Shown in pieces: positions 1 through 10,961 of a stretch of 64,000 bases of DNA. The position numbers were made by a program, and so were the translations under genes. This DNA is from Corydoras sp. C115. Lineage: Eukaryota; Chordata; Actinopteri; Siluriformes; Callichthyidae. Numbering within the stretch: position 1 is the stretch's first letter; every line of letters begins with the position of its first letter. Below the pieces are notes generated by a model. The model was not told the DNA's origin, made no database searches, and was given only the letters and a program-made list of their open reading frames with translations. The DNA is taken from contig JAFMOC010000024.1 of NCBI GenBank assembly GCA_019802505.1, positions 866,001 through 930,000 on the forward strand. The letters run 5' to 3'.

Positions 1-320
1 TAAAAAAGTTTTCATACAAAGCATTAAACTCATGAAGGTATTTTGAGAAGTGTCAATGCTTTTTTGCTTTTGCTTGTCAAAATGGAAGGAAAGGGAACAA
101 GTATGCTATAGTTCAACTCATGGGAAGGAGGCTGGTAAGCTTTCCCAATTTTTCAAGATTTTAGGCCTTTTCGGTATCTGGCCAGATGTGGAAATGCCTG
201 CTTTGGCTACATCCATGGGAATACTTATTGCAAAACTTATCCTGATTAAGTAAATATTGTTAAAAGATACAATATGTCATATGGGCCTCACAAAACACAT
301 GCCTGCTTAACACCCCACAT
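1..320. other. Non-coding DNA, no feature recognised
   Basis: AT-rich sequence upstream of the plexin exon. Short open frames here have no recognisable motif. I see no repeat family in it. Confidence 0.5.
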
Positions 321-467
321 ATCATTCATTCATTATCTTTCACTTAATCCTCTACAAAAATCACTGGGGGTGTTGGGGTGGGGTTTAAGGTTCCTCATGC
401 CCATCCAGGAGAACGTATCGGACATTGGGCAGATACACCCAGGATAGGATGCCAATCAAACGCTGGA
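321..467 (-). mobile_element. SINE-A fragment (3' half)
   Basis: Reverse-strand tail (ATTCATTCATTATC), then the CCCATCCAGGAGAACG and GGGCAGATACACCCAGGA blocks of the family. The tRNA-like head is missing, as in a 5'-truncated retrocopy. Confidence 0.85.
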
Positions 468-1540
468 CAAGTTATTTGAGAAGTGACTCGAAAATAGAAG
501 AGTTATTTTTTCAAAGGCAACAAAAGTTATTCATTTGTAGTTCTAACATATTTTGTGTGTTTTTTTTTCACCCACATTTTTCTCTCCCACAACGTTATTC
601 CTTTACAGCTTCAGAAACATGTATTATGCAAATTAGGCAATGAGCGACTTCATTTAGCGACTTCAAGCAACTTTTAGGACAGCCAATAGGTACTTTCCTT
701 ACTGAGGAGTTGGCAACACTGGCTGCCAGTGTTCATTTGGAGATGAGCTGACGAAGCAAAGGCAGCTCGCAGACTCATTTCGTTCTGAGGCTCCGAACAT
801 TAACATGTGGTTTGCTTTTCCTCACTGTTCATTAAAAACAACAACAGTCCTCTCTACCCTATAATAATGGGTCCTGAAGAAGCAGGAATGCAGTGGTTTC
901 CTGGTGCTTTCATATAAGTTATCCTCCAAATCGCACATCCACTTATGGTTTGGTGTTGGGAAAGCGTCAGCTAGGAACTGTGTAGCACACTTTTTATGTT
1001 GTTTGAGCAAATAATCTCATGAGATCACGGATCTTTATTTATTAGGGGAACAGTTATATCCACTTCTAATTATTGCATTTGTTTATGAACTAAACACTTG
1101 ACCTGGTGTTAATGTTAATTTAGGCATAATTGGTCGCTCCTTGGTCATTTTTAATTAGCAAAAAAGGAACTCTGTTTAACTATAACTGTAGTTTGAATAT
1201 TTTTAATTAAGTATAAATAGAAATCTGCTAAAGTCAGACTGCACCAGCTCTTAAAGGAAATTGCAAGTGATATGCTGATTGGTTTTTTGCATATGACGGC
1301 CAAAAGACATCAATGAATCAGATCGTAATGAAAGCAAAGATACAATGACATGTCCTAAAACAAGCTGCGGGGTGCGTGGTTAATGGCTCGCTAAAGATAA
1401 ATTAGTTAAATAAGCTAAATAAGGCTCCTAGAGCTACTTCTGGTGGTTTGTAAAGAGTATATCAACCTCTGCAGAGTCCCAAAATAAGTATGTTGTGGTA
1501 GTAAGCAAAGCTATGGTGTGGATTTGTATAGCAAAAACAC

Positions 1541-1543
<3 letters not shown>
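468..1543. other. Unique non-coding DNA
   Basis: No coding exon seen. 1087-1170 contains an AT-rich stretch (ATAATTGGTCGCTCCTTGG) that resembles 51610-51690 in the same gene; see findings. Confidence 0.4.

Positions 1544-1603
<60 letters not shown>
1544..1603. repeat. (CA)n microsatellite
   Basis: About 30 uninterrupted CA units. It gives a spurious His-Thr open frame. Confidence 0.97.
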
Positions 1604-1606
<3 letters not shown>

Positions 1607-1627
1607 TTTTGACTTATATATATATAT

Positions 1628-1639
1628 CTCACCTCACCA

Positions 1640-1653
<14 letters not shown>
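1628..1653 (+). repeat. SINE-B fragment between two microsatellites
   Basis: The 26 bases here recur exactly at 1943-1968 inside a longer SINE-B copy. They end in GTGTGTATATAT, the apparent seed of the adjacent TA array. Confidence 0.6.

Positions 1654-1718
<65 letters not shown>
1647..1718. repeat. (TA)n microsatellite
   Basis: About 36 TA units with no interruption, directly continuing the GTGTGTATATAT end of the SINE-B fragment. Confidence 0.97.
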
Positions 1719-1723
<5 letters not shown>

Positions 1724-1772
1724 GGCTTTCTGCTGAGTGAAATCCAGCGCTAATAACATTAGCTCTGATATG

Positions 1773-2340
1773 TAAGTTCAAGTAATTTATTTATATAGCG
1801 CTTTTTACAATAGTACATTCTCATAAATTGGATTCCCGATCCCACCAGGTACCATGGCTGAAGTGCCCTTGGGCAAGGCACCTAACCCCAATTGCTCCCC
1901 GGGCGTCATATTCAAGTCTGCCCACCGCTCCGGGTACATGTGCTCACCTCACCAGTGTGTGTATATATGTGCGTTTCACTGCACGGATGGGTTAAATGTG
2001 GAGGACATATTCCTTTGTGTGTATGCACAGTAGGCAAAATAAATCACTTCATCATCACATAAAGCAGCTTTACAGTGTTATAAGCCTGAGAACCCCCAAA
2101 GAGCAAGTCGTAGCGCCAGTGGCAAGAAAAAACTCTTAGTTTGTTATCTTAAGGAAGAAACCTTGTGAGCCCCAAGTCTCAGTAGGGGATTCATCCTCCT
2201 TGAGTGGCAGGGCAGCATCTATAGTGTTGGATACTAATTCAGGCATCCATATTCAACAATTGGAAACCTGTGTAAGTCCATTGAGGGCATCCTGCAGGAC
2301 TGGCAGTCCAATAAGAATCCAGGTTCCATCCTGTAATCAT
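1773..2340 (+). mobile_element. Element D, interrupted by SINE-B
   Basis: Starts AGTTCAAGTAATTTATTTATA, resumes after the nested SINE with AAAGCAGCTTTACAG, and ends near CCAGGTTCCATCC. The same blocks appear at 33023-33380 (+) and 29600-30160 (-). This is a common teleost dispersed repeat. I cannot assign its class from sequence alone. Confidence 0.75.
1828..2057 (+). mobile_element. SINE-B copy (5'-truncated) nested in element D
   Basis: Contains the family blocks GGCACCTAACCCCAATTGCTC, CCACCGCTCCGGG and TTTCACTGCACGGATGGGTT. It is flanked by the 6-bp duplication CATAAA at 1822-1827 and 2058-2063, and it splits element D at the position that reads ACAAAGCAGC in the intact copy at 33023. Confidence 0.85.
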
Positions 2341-3116
2341 CATAGTCATGTAGAGCAAGTCTTAAGGGTGTATTTCTGACCAGGAGATTCTTGGCTAAGA
2401 TGCCAAGTACTAAGAATCACAATAATCAGACAAGGTTGTCTTTACCCAAGACTGGAAAAGCATCGGCGTGTGCATGCTGGCGTATCCCAGCAGGCCTGTG
2501 TTTGACTTCTCGTGGTTGTGTGGTCATGCCAGTGCAGCTGAATCAGAAAGCTGCTACCTTTCCAGTGTTTCAGCGAGAGGTTGTGACTCACTACTATGCG
2601 ACAACACTACCGCTGCCAGCACACATTTTGCATTTGTATCCCTACCAAACAAATGCCCACGCGGTGCAAAATGCTCAAATTGCCCTGTTGTTGCTATTGA
2701 CAGTGTGGCCATGATTCACAGGTGCTAACATTGACATGGTAATCTCCTACTGCTAAGGAAAAATAATTACCTCCGACAATAAAAGAAGACTAAGAGCCAC
2801 ATCGCTCCCTCTCTATTCACTTCTACATCTGGGCTACGTCCTGAAAAGGGACCTGTCAGCGATTTAAAGAGAAAAATAGACAAACTCTATAAACAAAAAG
2901 CTCCTATTGCCTAAGATCCTGACAGCTCCACTGCTAACCTCTTGCACACTCGTAATTTACACCATTCTCGACGTCCTTGAACGCAGCTGTCGCTACAAGA
3001 TAAAAAAGGACTAACTCGCCAGTACCCAGCACATGGAATAAGAGGACAAAAGAGAGACAGAGACCCAAAGAGAGAGGTAGATGATTAAATGGGAGGTGGG
3101 AAGGAGCTATACAGGG
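2341..3116. other. Unique non-coding DNA
   Basis: Open frames of 86 and 107 codons at 2391-2728 overlap each other in different frames and show no motif or splice context. I do not call them genes. Confidence 0.4.
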
Positions 3117-3741
3117 AGAAGAAGGAGAAGTGGTCCATGCTTTAAGCCTGGATGGGGGTCTAGGTTACTTAAAAGCGCTTGCTCGGCAGGTCTCTAATAA
3201 CTACTCCAGAGAGATGTGCCAGTCCACCTTCACCAAGCCGGCAGTACTGTGAACAAAATCATGCGGGAACTAATCACAGTAAGCTTTGAATAATAACATT
3301 AATACAGTTCTCATAAGGGCAGCACGGTGGCTTAGTGGTTAGCATGTTCTCCTCTCAGCGCTAGGGATTCCCGGTTCAAATTCTTATCTGGGTGGAGTTT
3401 CCATGTTCTCCCTGTGTCCCTGTGGGTTTCCTCCAGGTTCTCCGGTTTCCTCCCACAGTCCAAAAACATGGATCAAGTCAACTGAGTTCTCCAAATTGCC
3501 CCATATAGAGTGTGTTCGTGTGAGTGAGTGTGTGCCCAGCGATGGATTGGCGCCCTGTCCTGGGTGTATCTGCCCAGCGCCTGAGACGTTCTCCCCTGGA
3601 TGGGCATTGGGAACCCCACCGTGACCCTAATATAGGATAAAGCGGAAGATAATGGATGAATGGATGGACGGTTCTCATAATAATTTTGACCTTGTCTTTC
3701 GCTTCGACCATGTGACTGACCGGCATATCTATCAAAATCTA
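3117..3741 (+). repeat. Local duplication, copy 1
   Basis: Shares GAAGGAGAAGTGGTCC, AAAAGCGCTTGCTCGGCAGG, AGAGAGATGTGCCAGT, TAAGCTTTGAATAATAA and GACCTTGTCTTTCGCTT, in the same order, with 3839-4690. A SINE-A (3317-3670) sits in this copy at a place that is empty in the other. Confidence 0.9.
3317..3670 (+). mobile_element. SINE-A, full length
   Basis: Head GCAGCACGGTGGCTTAGTGG (A box), a B-box-like GGTTCAAATTC, the core GAGTTTCCATGTTCTCCC, and tail AATGGATGAATGGATGG. Perfect 10-bp target duplication GTTCTCATAA at 3307-3316 and 3671-3680. Confidence 0.95.
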
Positions 3742-3838
3742 TTATTGTCAGTCATGTCACGGCTAGTCAAACGGCACAGCCAATCAGATTTAAGGATTAG
3801 AAGCACCCGTTTTCTAATAAAGTATTTAGCTGCAAAGT
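3742..3838. other. Spacer between the duplicated segments
   Basis: 3747-3800 (ATTGTCAGTCATGTCAC, then CAATCAGATTTAAGGATTAG) matches 6074-6127 with substitutions, so this spacer is itself part of another local repeat. Confidence 0.6.
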
Positions 3839-4690
3839 GGAAGAAGGAGAAGTGGTCCGTGCTTGAAGGGTGTAAGGGGTTCTAGATTACATAAAAGCGC
3901 TTGCTCGGCAGGTCTCTAATAACTGCTCCAGAGAGATGTGCCAGTGCACCTTCACCATGCGCTGAAACAAAGGAAGGGTGTGAAGGACAAGGCTAATCCC
4001 AGTTCTAGCTTTACAACCCATTTTATAACCGGACTAATGCTGTGCTCTCGGGACGGCGCAGGACGACATGCCATCGCTTTCTGTTCATTTGGACTGAATG
4101 AACTATTTCTCAGCTTGGCTAGAGCAGTTAGGAGTGAAACCGAGGTTATTGGGGAATTTTAGAATAGAACCGGAGGAATTAAGAGGGTTAGGAGAAAGCA
4201 GAAGCACTTGTTTAGAAAGTACAGGTTCCTTTGTGGGAACTGATTATAGTAAGCTTTGAATAATAATATTAATACAGTTCTCATATTAATTTCGACCTTG
4301 TCTTTCGCTTGGGTGGCACGGTGGCTTAGCATGTTCGCCTCTCAGCGCTAGGGATTCCCGGTTCGAATCTCAATCTGGGTGGAGTTTCCATGTTGGGTGG
4401 AGTCTCCCCGTATCCGTGTGGGTTTCCTCTGGGTTCTCCGGTTTCCTCCCACAGTCCAAAAACATGGATCAAGTCAATTGAATTCTCCAAATTGTCCCAT
4501 ATAGAGTGTGTATATGTGAGTGAGTGTCTGTCCTGGGTGTATCTGCCCAGCGCCTGAAACATTTTCCCCTGGATGGGCATGGGGAACCCCCCCGCGACCC
4601 TAATATAGGATAAAGCGGAAGATTATGGATGGATGGATGTCTTTTGCTTCTGATCATGTGACCGACCTTCATAGCTATCGAAAGCTAAGT
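3839..4690 (+). repeat. Local duplication, copy 2
   Basis: Second copy of 3117-3741, with about 220 extra bases in the middle (roughly 3960-4180) and its own SINE-A at 4311-4639. Confidence 0.88.
4311..4639 (+). mobile_element. SINE-A, near full length
   Basis: A box TGGCTTAGCATG (partly deleted), B box GGTTCGAATCT, and tail GGATGGATGG. Target duplication TCTTTCGCTT (4301-4310) and TCTTTTGCTT (4640-4649), one mismatch. Confidence 0.93.
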
Positions 4691-4795
4691 GTTAAAGGAA
4701 TGAGAGGGCGTGCAGTACTGCGAACAAAATCAGGGGAAAGAAGTGTTAGGCCCGACTCATAGAGGAGTGCCGTTCCAACCTTGCATATTGAAAAG

Positions 4796-4919
4796 ACAGA
4801 GAACCCGGAAGAAACCCACACGGACCCGGGGAGAACATAGAAACTCCACCCAGATTGGGATTCAAACCTGAATCTCCCCATTGCTGAGAGGAGAACATGC
4901 TAACCACTATGCCACCTAC
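4796..4919 (-). mobile_element. SINE-A fragment (5' half)
   Basis: Reverse-strand head and core only: GAGAACCCGGAAGAAACCC through GCTAACCACTATGCCACC. Confidence 0.88.
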
Positions 4920-4920
4920 T

Positions 4921-5254
4921 ACCATCCATCCATTATCTGCCGCTTTATCCTCTATTAGGGTCGCGGCAGGGTTCCCCATGTTCATCCAGGGGAGAACGTT
5001 TCAGGCGCTGGGCAGATACACCCAGAACAGGGCTCCAATCTATCGCTGTGCACACACTCACACACAAACGCACTCTATATGGGGCAATTTGGAGAATTCA
5101 ATTGACCTTGGTGCATGGTTTTGGACTGTGGGATGAAACCGGAGAACCCAGAGGAAACCCACGGGGAGAACAAGGAAACTCCACCCAGATTGGGGTTCAA
5201 ACTTGCATTCCTATCGCCGAGAGACTAACGTGCTAACCACTAAGCCACTGTGCC
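4921..5254 (-). mobile_element. SINE-A, near full length
   Basis: Tail CCATCCATCCATTATC at 4922, ending in GCTAACCACTAAGCCACTG. It abuts the previous fragment head to tail. Confidence 0.93.
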
Positions 5255-6161
5255 CACTAGCCATTTTATAAAAGTCACTACAGTCATGGTTCAATTATAC
5301 CAGCCACCTCATTTCATAAGATTACCCATGCTGCCCTGCTAGGCTTAATCGTCTTAGATTTTCAGAGGTTGGGTCAGTATTGCACCGCTTGATAACATAA
5401 AGTATGCAGATCAGCCGGCTGGTATTAACAAGCGGATACGAATGCACTAGATGTGGTCGGCGTCTCCAATGGTACCTACAATCGTTTAAGAATGATTACT
5501 ATGCTGCCAGTGATTAATTCCTCTAGGATTTGATTGTGTCAGAGGGTAGGCGGAAAAAAATGGAAGGCGAAAACAGGGACAAAATTGGAAAGAATAATTA
5601 ATAGATTCAGATCCTGTTAAACAGCATCCTTAAAGAGCAGTGAGTAAAGGAGGGTGCATGGAACTGGCATCCAATTTGTTCCCTCTTTGTTGCAGTAATA
5701 AGATTCCGACCTCCCCCGCGCAGTGGACGAGATAATTAACTCCCCGAGATACACTTGAGGAAGGGGGCCTCCCTGTTGATTTATTGTATGAAGTAGAGAG
5801 ATCTCTGATGTCCTCTTCAACCTGCTGTTTAGAAATCACATCCTGCGCTTGATTGAGATATTTAGTCATTTATTGCTGATGGTTTTTTCAGTACAGTTAA
5901 CATACACAAGTGGTGTAATGTAGTGGAAATAAAAACTTCTTTGCTCAAAATTCACAGATGCCTTTATTCCAAATGACTTGCAAGTATCTTAACCTAATGG
6001 TTGGGGTCAGAACACAGGGCCCTTATGACTCCTACAGCATCACTGGAGCAATTGACAGCGTTGGTCTGCGTCATTGTCAGTAATGTCACAGCTGGATAAA
6101 TGGCTCGGCCAATTAGATTTAAGGACTGGTCCATTTTAAGAGTCAATAATAATTGTCATGG
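5255..6161. other. Non-coding DNA with a duplicated segment
   Basis: 5283-5430 (CATGGTTCAATTAT, GATTACCCATGCTGCCC, GTATGCAGATCAGCC) recurs at 6512-6655. 6070-6127 resembles 3747-3800. No exon seen. Confidence 0.7.
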
Positions 6162-6508
6162 CAGCACCATGGCTTAGTGGTTAGCACGTATGTCTCTTAG
6201 CGCTAGCGATTTCTGGTTTGAATCCCAATCTGGGTGGAGTCTCCATGTTCTCCCCGTGTCTGCTTGGGTTTCCTCCGGGTTCTCCGGTTTCCTCCCACAG
6301 TCCAAAAACATGGATCAAGTCAATTGAATTCTCCAAATTGCCCCATTTAGAGTGAGTGTGTGTGTTCCCAGCGATAGATTGGCACCCTGGCCTGGGTGTA
6401 TCTGCCCAGTGCCTAAAACATTCTCCCCTGGATGGGAATGGGAACACCCCCCCCCCCCCACGAGCCTATTAGAAGATAAAGTGGAAGATAATAGATGGGC
6501 GGATGAAC
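6162..6508 (+). mobile_element. SINE-A, full length
   Basis: A box ATGGCTTAGTGG. Perfect 10-bp target duplication ATTGTCATGG at 6152-6161 and 6509-6518. Confidence 0.94.
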
Positions 6509-7387
6509 ATTGTCATGGTTCAATTATTCATACCAAAATCGTGTCGTACGATTACCCATGCTGCCCCGCTAGGTGGATCTAATGGTCTTAGATTTTTAGA
6601 GGCTTGGTCAATGTCGTTTCACTCGCCAACATAACGTATGCAGATCAGCCAGTTAGTATTACTTGGGATTTGAACACACATCCATCAGGTCGCTGACTTA
6701 TCACCCTAACCACTGATTTACCTTGCACTGTAGTACATGGATGTTACCATGGTGTGGGGATGTGATAAGTAAATCCTGTAGAATAGTAAGGCAGGCTTAG
6801 GTCAGGTGGTCAGGTTACATGACCTGGCACCGCAGTTAGTGATCGTTTTCCCATTTGTCATTAATTCTAATCTAAAGAAATAACAAAAAGGGACTCCAAC
6901 TGCCTTTAACCATCATTTCAACGAGCTAAAAATATCAAACCCCTCTGGAAAACCTTGCTTAATAGCTGCTCTTAGTATGAGAGTTGGTGGCATGACATAA
7001 GGTCATGCTAATTTCCGTTGCTATAAAGTGTTTGACCTTCCGTCATTGTGCTTTTCTCCGCGTCAACTTCATTGGAACATGTAGATAAGGCTTTCCTGCC
7101 ATTGTCTCCATGAGTGACTGAATGGGAACTCATAGTCTTTCTCAGAGACAGTAAGCTAAGAGAATTTGCAGCTATTTCCATTTGGTTTTATCTCTTTCGC
7201 TTTGGCGTACATGAGTCGGTCGCCTTTGATCATCCTAATTTAAAATAGCTTTTTTTTTGTCTTTTGCAGAAACATGTGAAGGAGCTGAAACAAAACCAGA
7301 AGGAACCATACAGCTGAGCCTTTAGGACTCTGAGGGTCCTTACTTCTGATTTCCAGCTCGATTTCCAAACTTCCTTTTTCCTTGCAG
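6509..7387 (+). other. Intron and possible 5' untranslated region
   Basis: Leads into the first coding exon. Two acceptor-like sites follow pyrimidine tracts: TTTGTCTTTTGCAG ending 7269 and TTTTTCCTTGCAG ending 7387. If the first is used, 7270-7387 is 5' UTR and carries a start-stop ATGTGA at 7274-7279. 6512-6655 duplicates 5283-5430. Confidence 0.5.
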
Positions 7388-8602
7388 CCCTTTCAGATCA
7401 TGGAGGGCCAGCAAGATACACAGAGGACTTTCAGGATAAAGTCAATGGGAGCATCGACACTGCGTTTTTGTGCCTGGTTATTGGCGTTGACCTTCATTGA
7501 AACATGCAATGGACAGACATTCACGACATTTCATCCCGAGAGGCGAGAATGGTCCTTTAATCATTTGACCGTCCACCGAGCAACCGGAGCCCTGTATATC
7601 GGTGCTGTTAATCGCGTCTACAAGCTCTCGAGTAACCTCACACTTCTGGTGTCCCATGATACTGGGCCAGAAGATGACAATAAGGCCTGCTACCCTCCTC
7701 TTATAGTTCAACCCTGTTCTGAACCTCTGGTCTCCACCAACAATGTCAACAAGTTGCTCCTTATTGATTACTCTCAGAATAGGCTGCTGGCCTGCGGAAG
7801 CCTCTATCAGGGTGTATGCAAGCTACTCCGACTTGATGACCTCTTTATATTGGTGGAACCTTCCCACAAGAAAGAGCATTATCTCTCTAGTGTCAACCAG
7901 ACAGGCACCATGTATGGAGTCATTGTGCCCTCTCAGGGCAAAGATGGGACTCTCTTTATTGGCACTGCAGTTGATGGAAAACAAGACTACTTCCCAACCA
8001 TCTCTAGCCGCAAACTACCCCGCGACCCCGAGTCATCGGCTATGCTGGACTATGAGCTTCACACTGACTTTGTCTCCTCCCTCATTAAGATTCCTTCAGA
8101 TACCTTAGCATTGGTCTCCCACTTTGACATCTACTACATCTATGGTTTTGCCAGCGGGAATTTCGTGTACTTCTTGACCGTGCAACCGGAGACTCCCGAA
8201 AACGGCATGGCCTCCAGCGGCTCCTCCAGTGACCTCTTCTACATTTCGCGCATCGTTCGTCTCTGCAAGGACGACCACAAGTTTCACTCGTACGTCTCTT
8301 TGCCCATTGGCTGTGTGCGCAACGGGGTGGAGTACCGGCTACTCCAGGCTGCTTACCTGGCCAAACCAGGACGGGTGCTTGCAGCCTCCCTTAACATCAG
8401 CGTCACAGACGACGTCATGTTTGCGATTTTCTCCAAAGGCCAAAAACAGTACCACCGCCCCCCTGATGACTCGGCCCTCTGCGTGTTCACCATCAAGGAC
8501 ATAAATGCTCGCATCAAAGAGCGGCTGCAGTCTTGCTACCAGGGCGAGGGCAACTTGGAGCTCAACTGGCTGCTGGGGAAAGATGTTCAGTGCACCAAGG
8601 CG
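7388..8602 (+). CDS. plxna2: Plexin-A2, first coding exon (signal peptide and most of the Sema domain)
   Basis: Plexin-A2 is a single-pass receptor for class 3 semaphorins, acting with neuropilins, and for class 6 semaphorins; it guides axons and migrating cells. Coding runs from ATG at 7400 (A at -3, G at +4) to 8602, 401 codons ending on a codon boundary before GTAAGG. A hydrophobic segment at about residues 21-33 followed by CNG fits a signal peptide. The Sema domain begins near residue 39: [20 protein letters not shown] (C97), [19 protein letters not shown] (C132, C140), [64 protein letters not shown]-glycosylation sequons occur at N79 and N166. From memory of the family it is much closer to PLXNA2 than to A1 or A4. 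A second in-frame ATG at 7445 has weaker context. Upstream exons and the rest of the protein lie outside the window or beyond it. Confidence 0.95.
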
Positions 8603-8945
8603 GTAAGGCACATGGCTTGAATCGTGTTTTGAAGACTTTATTTCTTTTTCTACAGACTGGCTGGGTTTGAGCTCTTAAAAAGTTGTACTTTTCCATATTA
8701 TCATGTCTGAGTAATTATATGAATCAGAAATTTAGTCATAGGATTCATGCTTTGAAGTTTAATTAGCACTCGTTTCTTCACATCACCCCACTGCTGTGTT
8801 ATATTCACTAACTCTACATTACATTTTATACTCTGAGGCCGAAGTACAAAATGAGAACCAGACAGACTCCATTCTGCCTAAAGATACCAGTCAAACCTTG
8901 GTAATTACATGGAATATCCTCTAACGTTAGCATAGCTTGGCTTAT

Positions 8946-9231
8946 TCCATCCCATCTATCCATTAGGATCCCGGGGGGAGGGGGGGGGGTTACCCATGCC
9001 CATTCAGGGGAGAACGTTTCAGGCTCTGGGCAGATAAACCCAGGACAGGGCGCCAATCTATCGCAGGCCACATACTCACTCACACATACACACTCTATAT
9101 GAGGCAATATGGAGTATTCAATTGACCTTGATCCATGTTTTTGGACTGTGGGAGGAAACCAGAGAACCTGGAGAAAGCCCCAACAGACAAGGGGAGAACA
9201 TAGAACTCCACCCAGATTGGGATTCGAACCC
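8946..9231 (-). mobile_element. SINE-A, head truncated
   Basis: CATCTATCCATTAGG tail, CATGCCCATTCAGGGGAGAACG, ending in GATTGGGATTCGAACCC. The A-box part is missing. Confidence 0.9.
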
Positions 9232-9235
9232 AATA

Positions 9236-9300
9236 TATATAAGATAAAATAAGAAATAACTTTATTGATCCCATTGGGAGGATTTCCTTGGGGGAATTAA
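9236..9300. repeat. Short repeat fragment
   Basis: AACTTTATTGATCCC followed by TTGGGAGGATTTCCTTGG. This looks like the 3' end of a common fish dispersed repeat, from memory. It separates two converging SINE-A copies. Confidence 0.4.
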
Positions 9301-9302
9301 GG

Positions 9303-9590
9303 AACCCGGTTCCCTGTTTGAAACCCAAATTGGGTTTCCATGTTCTCCCCGTGTCCGCGTGGGTTCCTCCACGTTCTCTGGTTTCCTCCCACAGTCCAAA
9401 TACATGGATCAAGGTTAATTGAATTTTCCAAACTGCCCCTTATAGTGTGTCTGTGTGAGTGAGTGTGCACCCAGCAATAGACTGGCACCCTGACCTGGGT
9501 GTATCTGCCCAGCGCCCGAAATTTTCTCCCTTGGATGGACATGGAGAGCCCCCCCCCACACACACACACACAACCCTATAGACAGTAATT
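9303..9590 (+). mobile_element. SINE-A, partial
   Basis: Begins near a degenerate B box (GTTTGAAACCC) and runs to CAACCCTATAG. It contains a short CA run in the C-rich block. It faces the copy at 8946-9231 head to head. Confidence 0.88.
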
Positions 9591-10253
9591 AAACTAGGCT
9601 TTGTTTGCAGTGTGGTGTGAGTGCGGCCATATACAGGCAAAACTAACTGTCATTAATGCAATTGTTTAAATAAAAAAAATACTACATTATTAAAACCAAA
9701 TTCCCAAAGTGTTCAGTTTTACAGTTCGGAAAAGTTTTTAATAGCATTTCACCCAAGGCAGGAAAAAATCACTCATCTAATGCTATTTTTTTCATTTCGG
9801 AGAAAGAGGCTGTGTCCTTACACCTACCTTCCATTCTATTCATAGAGTGTCTGCCGTGTCCTGTTCCAATGAATGAGAAACATGTCAATGCTCATTACAC
9901 TGGAACAAGCTCTTTTTTTTACAGGGCGCATTAGGCCAGATTATGAAGAGTGCTAGAACGATCTATTCCAGCTCTGCATCTAGTTTGTGACATGAACGTG
10001 TAACTTTCCTCTCGCCAATTAAGATAGTACTATTGTCATGTCCTGCAGGCAAGTGGGAACAGTGGGATGGTTAGGTTTCATCAGCAGAATTGTCAGCGAT
10101 GTGGGCTGCGTAGGGTAAATCCGGCTAATGAAATCCATATTTTACACTCACTATTTTAATTAACCAGCAAATGCAGACTACATGACAGTCGAAGTCCCAT
10201 GTCTATAATATGCATGAGAAATCATTAATACAACCACATAATCTACAAAACAT
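9591..10253. other. Unique intronic DNA
   Basis: No exon or repeat family recognised. Confidence 0.4.
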
Positions 10254-10397
10254 GTTTCAGTACCAGGCAAAAGTTTGGACACGCCTCCTTTATGCTCCAC
10301 TTATTGTCCATGTTCTCAGTTCCAATTACTGTAAAGATGGACTTTGTAGTTCTACAATTAAAGACTGTAGTCCATCTGTTTGTGGAATACAGTACAT

Positions 10398-10635
10398 GGT
10401 GGTGTAGTGGTTAGCATGTTCGCCTTCCAGTTTTGGTGATTCCAGGGTTGAATCCCAGTCTAGGTGGAGTTTCCATGTTCTCCCCGTGTTCTCCGGTTTC
10501 CTTCCACAGTCCAAAAAACATGCATCAAGGTCATTTGAATTCTCTAATTTGCCCCATGTATGTTCTTCCCTGGATGGGCATGGGGAACCCCCCACCCGAG
10601 AACTTAGTACAGGATAATGGATGGATGGATGAAAG
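10398..10635 (+). mobile_element. SINE-A with internal deletion
   Basis: Head GGTGGTGTAGTGGTTAGCATG, core, then a jump from TTTGCCCCATGTATG to TTCTTCCCTGGATGGGC, and tail GGATGGATGGATG. With the next copy it is flanked by AGTACAT at 10391-10397 and 10824-10830. Confidence 0.88.
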
Positions 10636-10823
10636 TTGTAAATTGCCCCATATAGAGTGTGTTAGTTTGTGTGAGTGAGTGTGTCCAGTGATAAATTGGC
10701 GCCCTGTCCTGGGTGTATCTGCCCAGCGCCCAAAACGTTCCTCCCTGGATGGGCATTAGGAACCCCCCCCCCCACGACCCTAGTAGAGGATTAAGTGAAA
10801 CATACTGAATGAATGAATAAATG
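10636..10823 (+). mobile_element. SINE-A fragment (3' half)
   Basis: Starts TTGTAAATTGCCCCATATAG directly after the tail of the previous copy and ends GAATGAATGAATAAATG, a head-to-tail half-unit. Confidence 0.88.
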
Positions 10824-10961
10824 AGTACATACTGATTTATGTCCCCTTTACTCTGTTCTAATGGTCAGTTCCCCTATAGTAGCACCTCAGAGCAGGATTT
10901 ATTTGGTTGGTGCATTATTCCTATCCCAGCAGTGTCACTTAGGTGTTTAATAAATCTTAAT

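Larger units (their letters stand above)
10254..10955 (+). mobile_element. MITE-M, left part, split by SINE-A
   Basis: CAAAAGTTTGGACACGCC, GACTTTGTAGTTCTACAATT and GACTGTAGTCCATCTG form the left inverted repeat. The interior resumes at 10824 (AGTACATACTG, then TTTACTCTGTTCTAATGGTC). The right inverted repeat is missing. Confidence 0.85.

Noticed and set aside
1495..1724. Open frames made of His-Thr and Tyr-Ile repeats (also at 18201-18425, 44235-44569 and 60184-60441)
   Set aside because: Translations of CA and TA microsatellites.
2391..2728. 107- and 86-codon overlapping frames
   Set aside because: Overlap in different frames; no family motif and no splice evidence.
7478..8611. Antisense and alternate-frame open frames across the first exon
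   Set aside because: They are shadows of the conserved plexin frame.
8603..8620. Extension of the plexin frame into an open frame ending at 8620
   Set aside because: The frame crosses a strong GTAAGG donor, and plexin-A2 homology stops exactly at 8602 and resumes at 18580.
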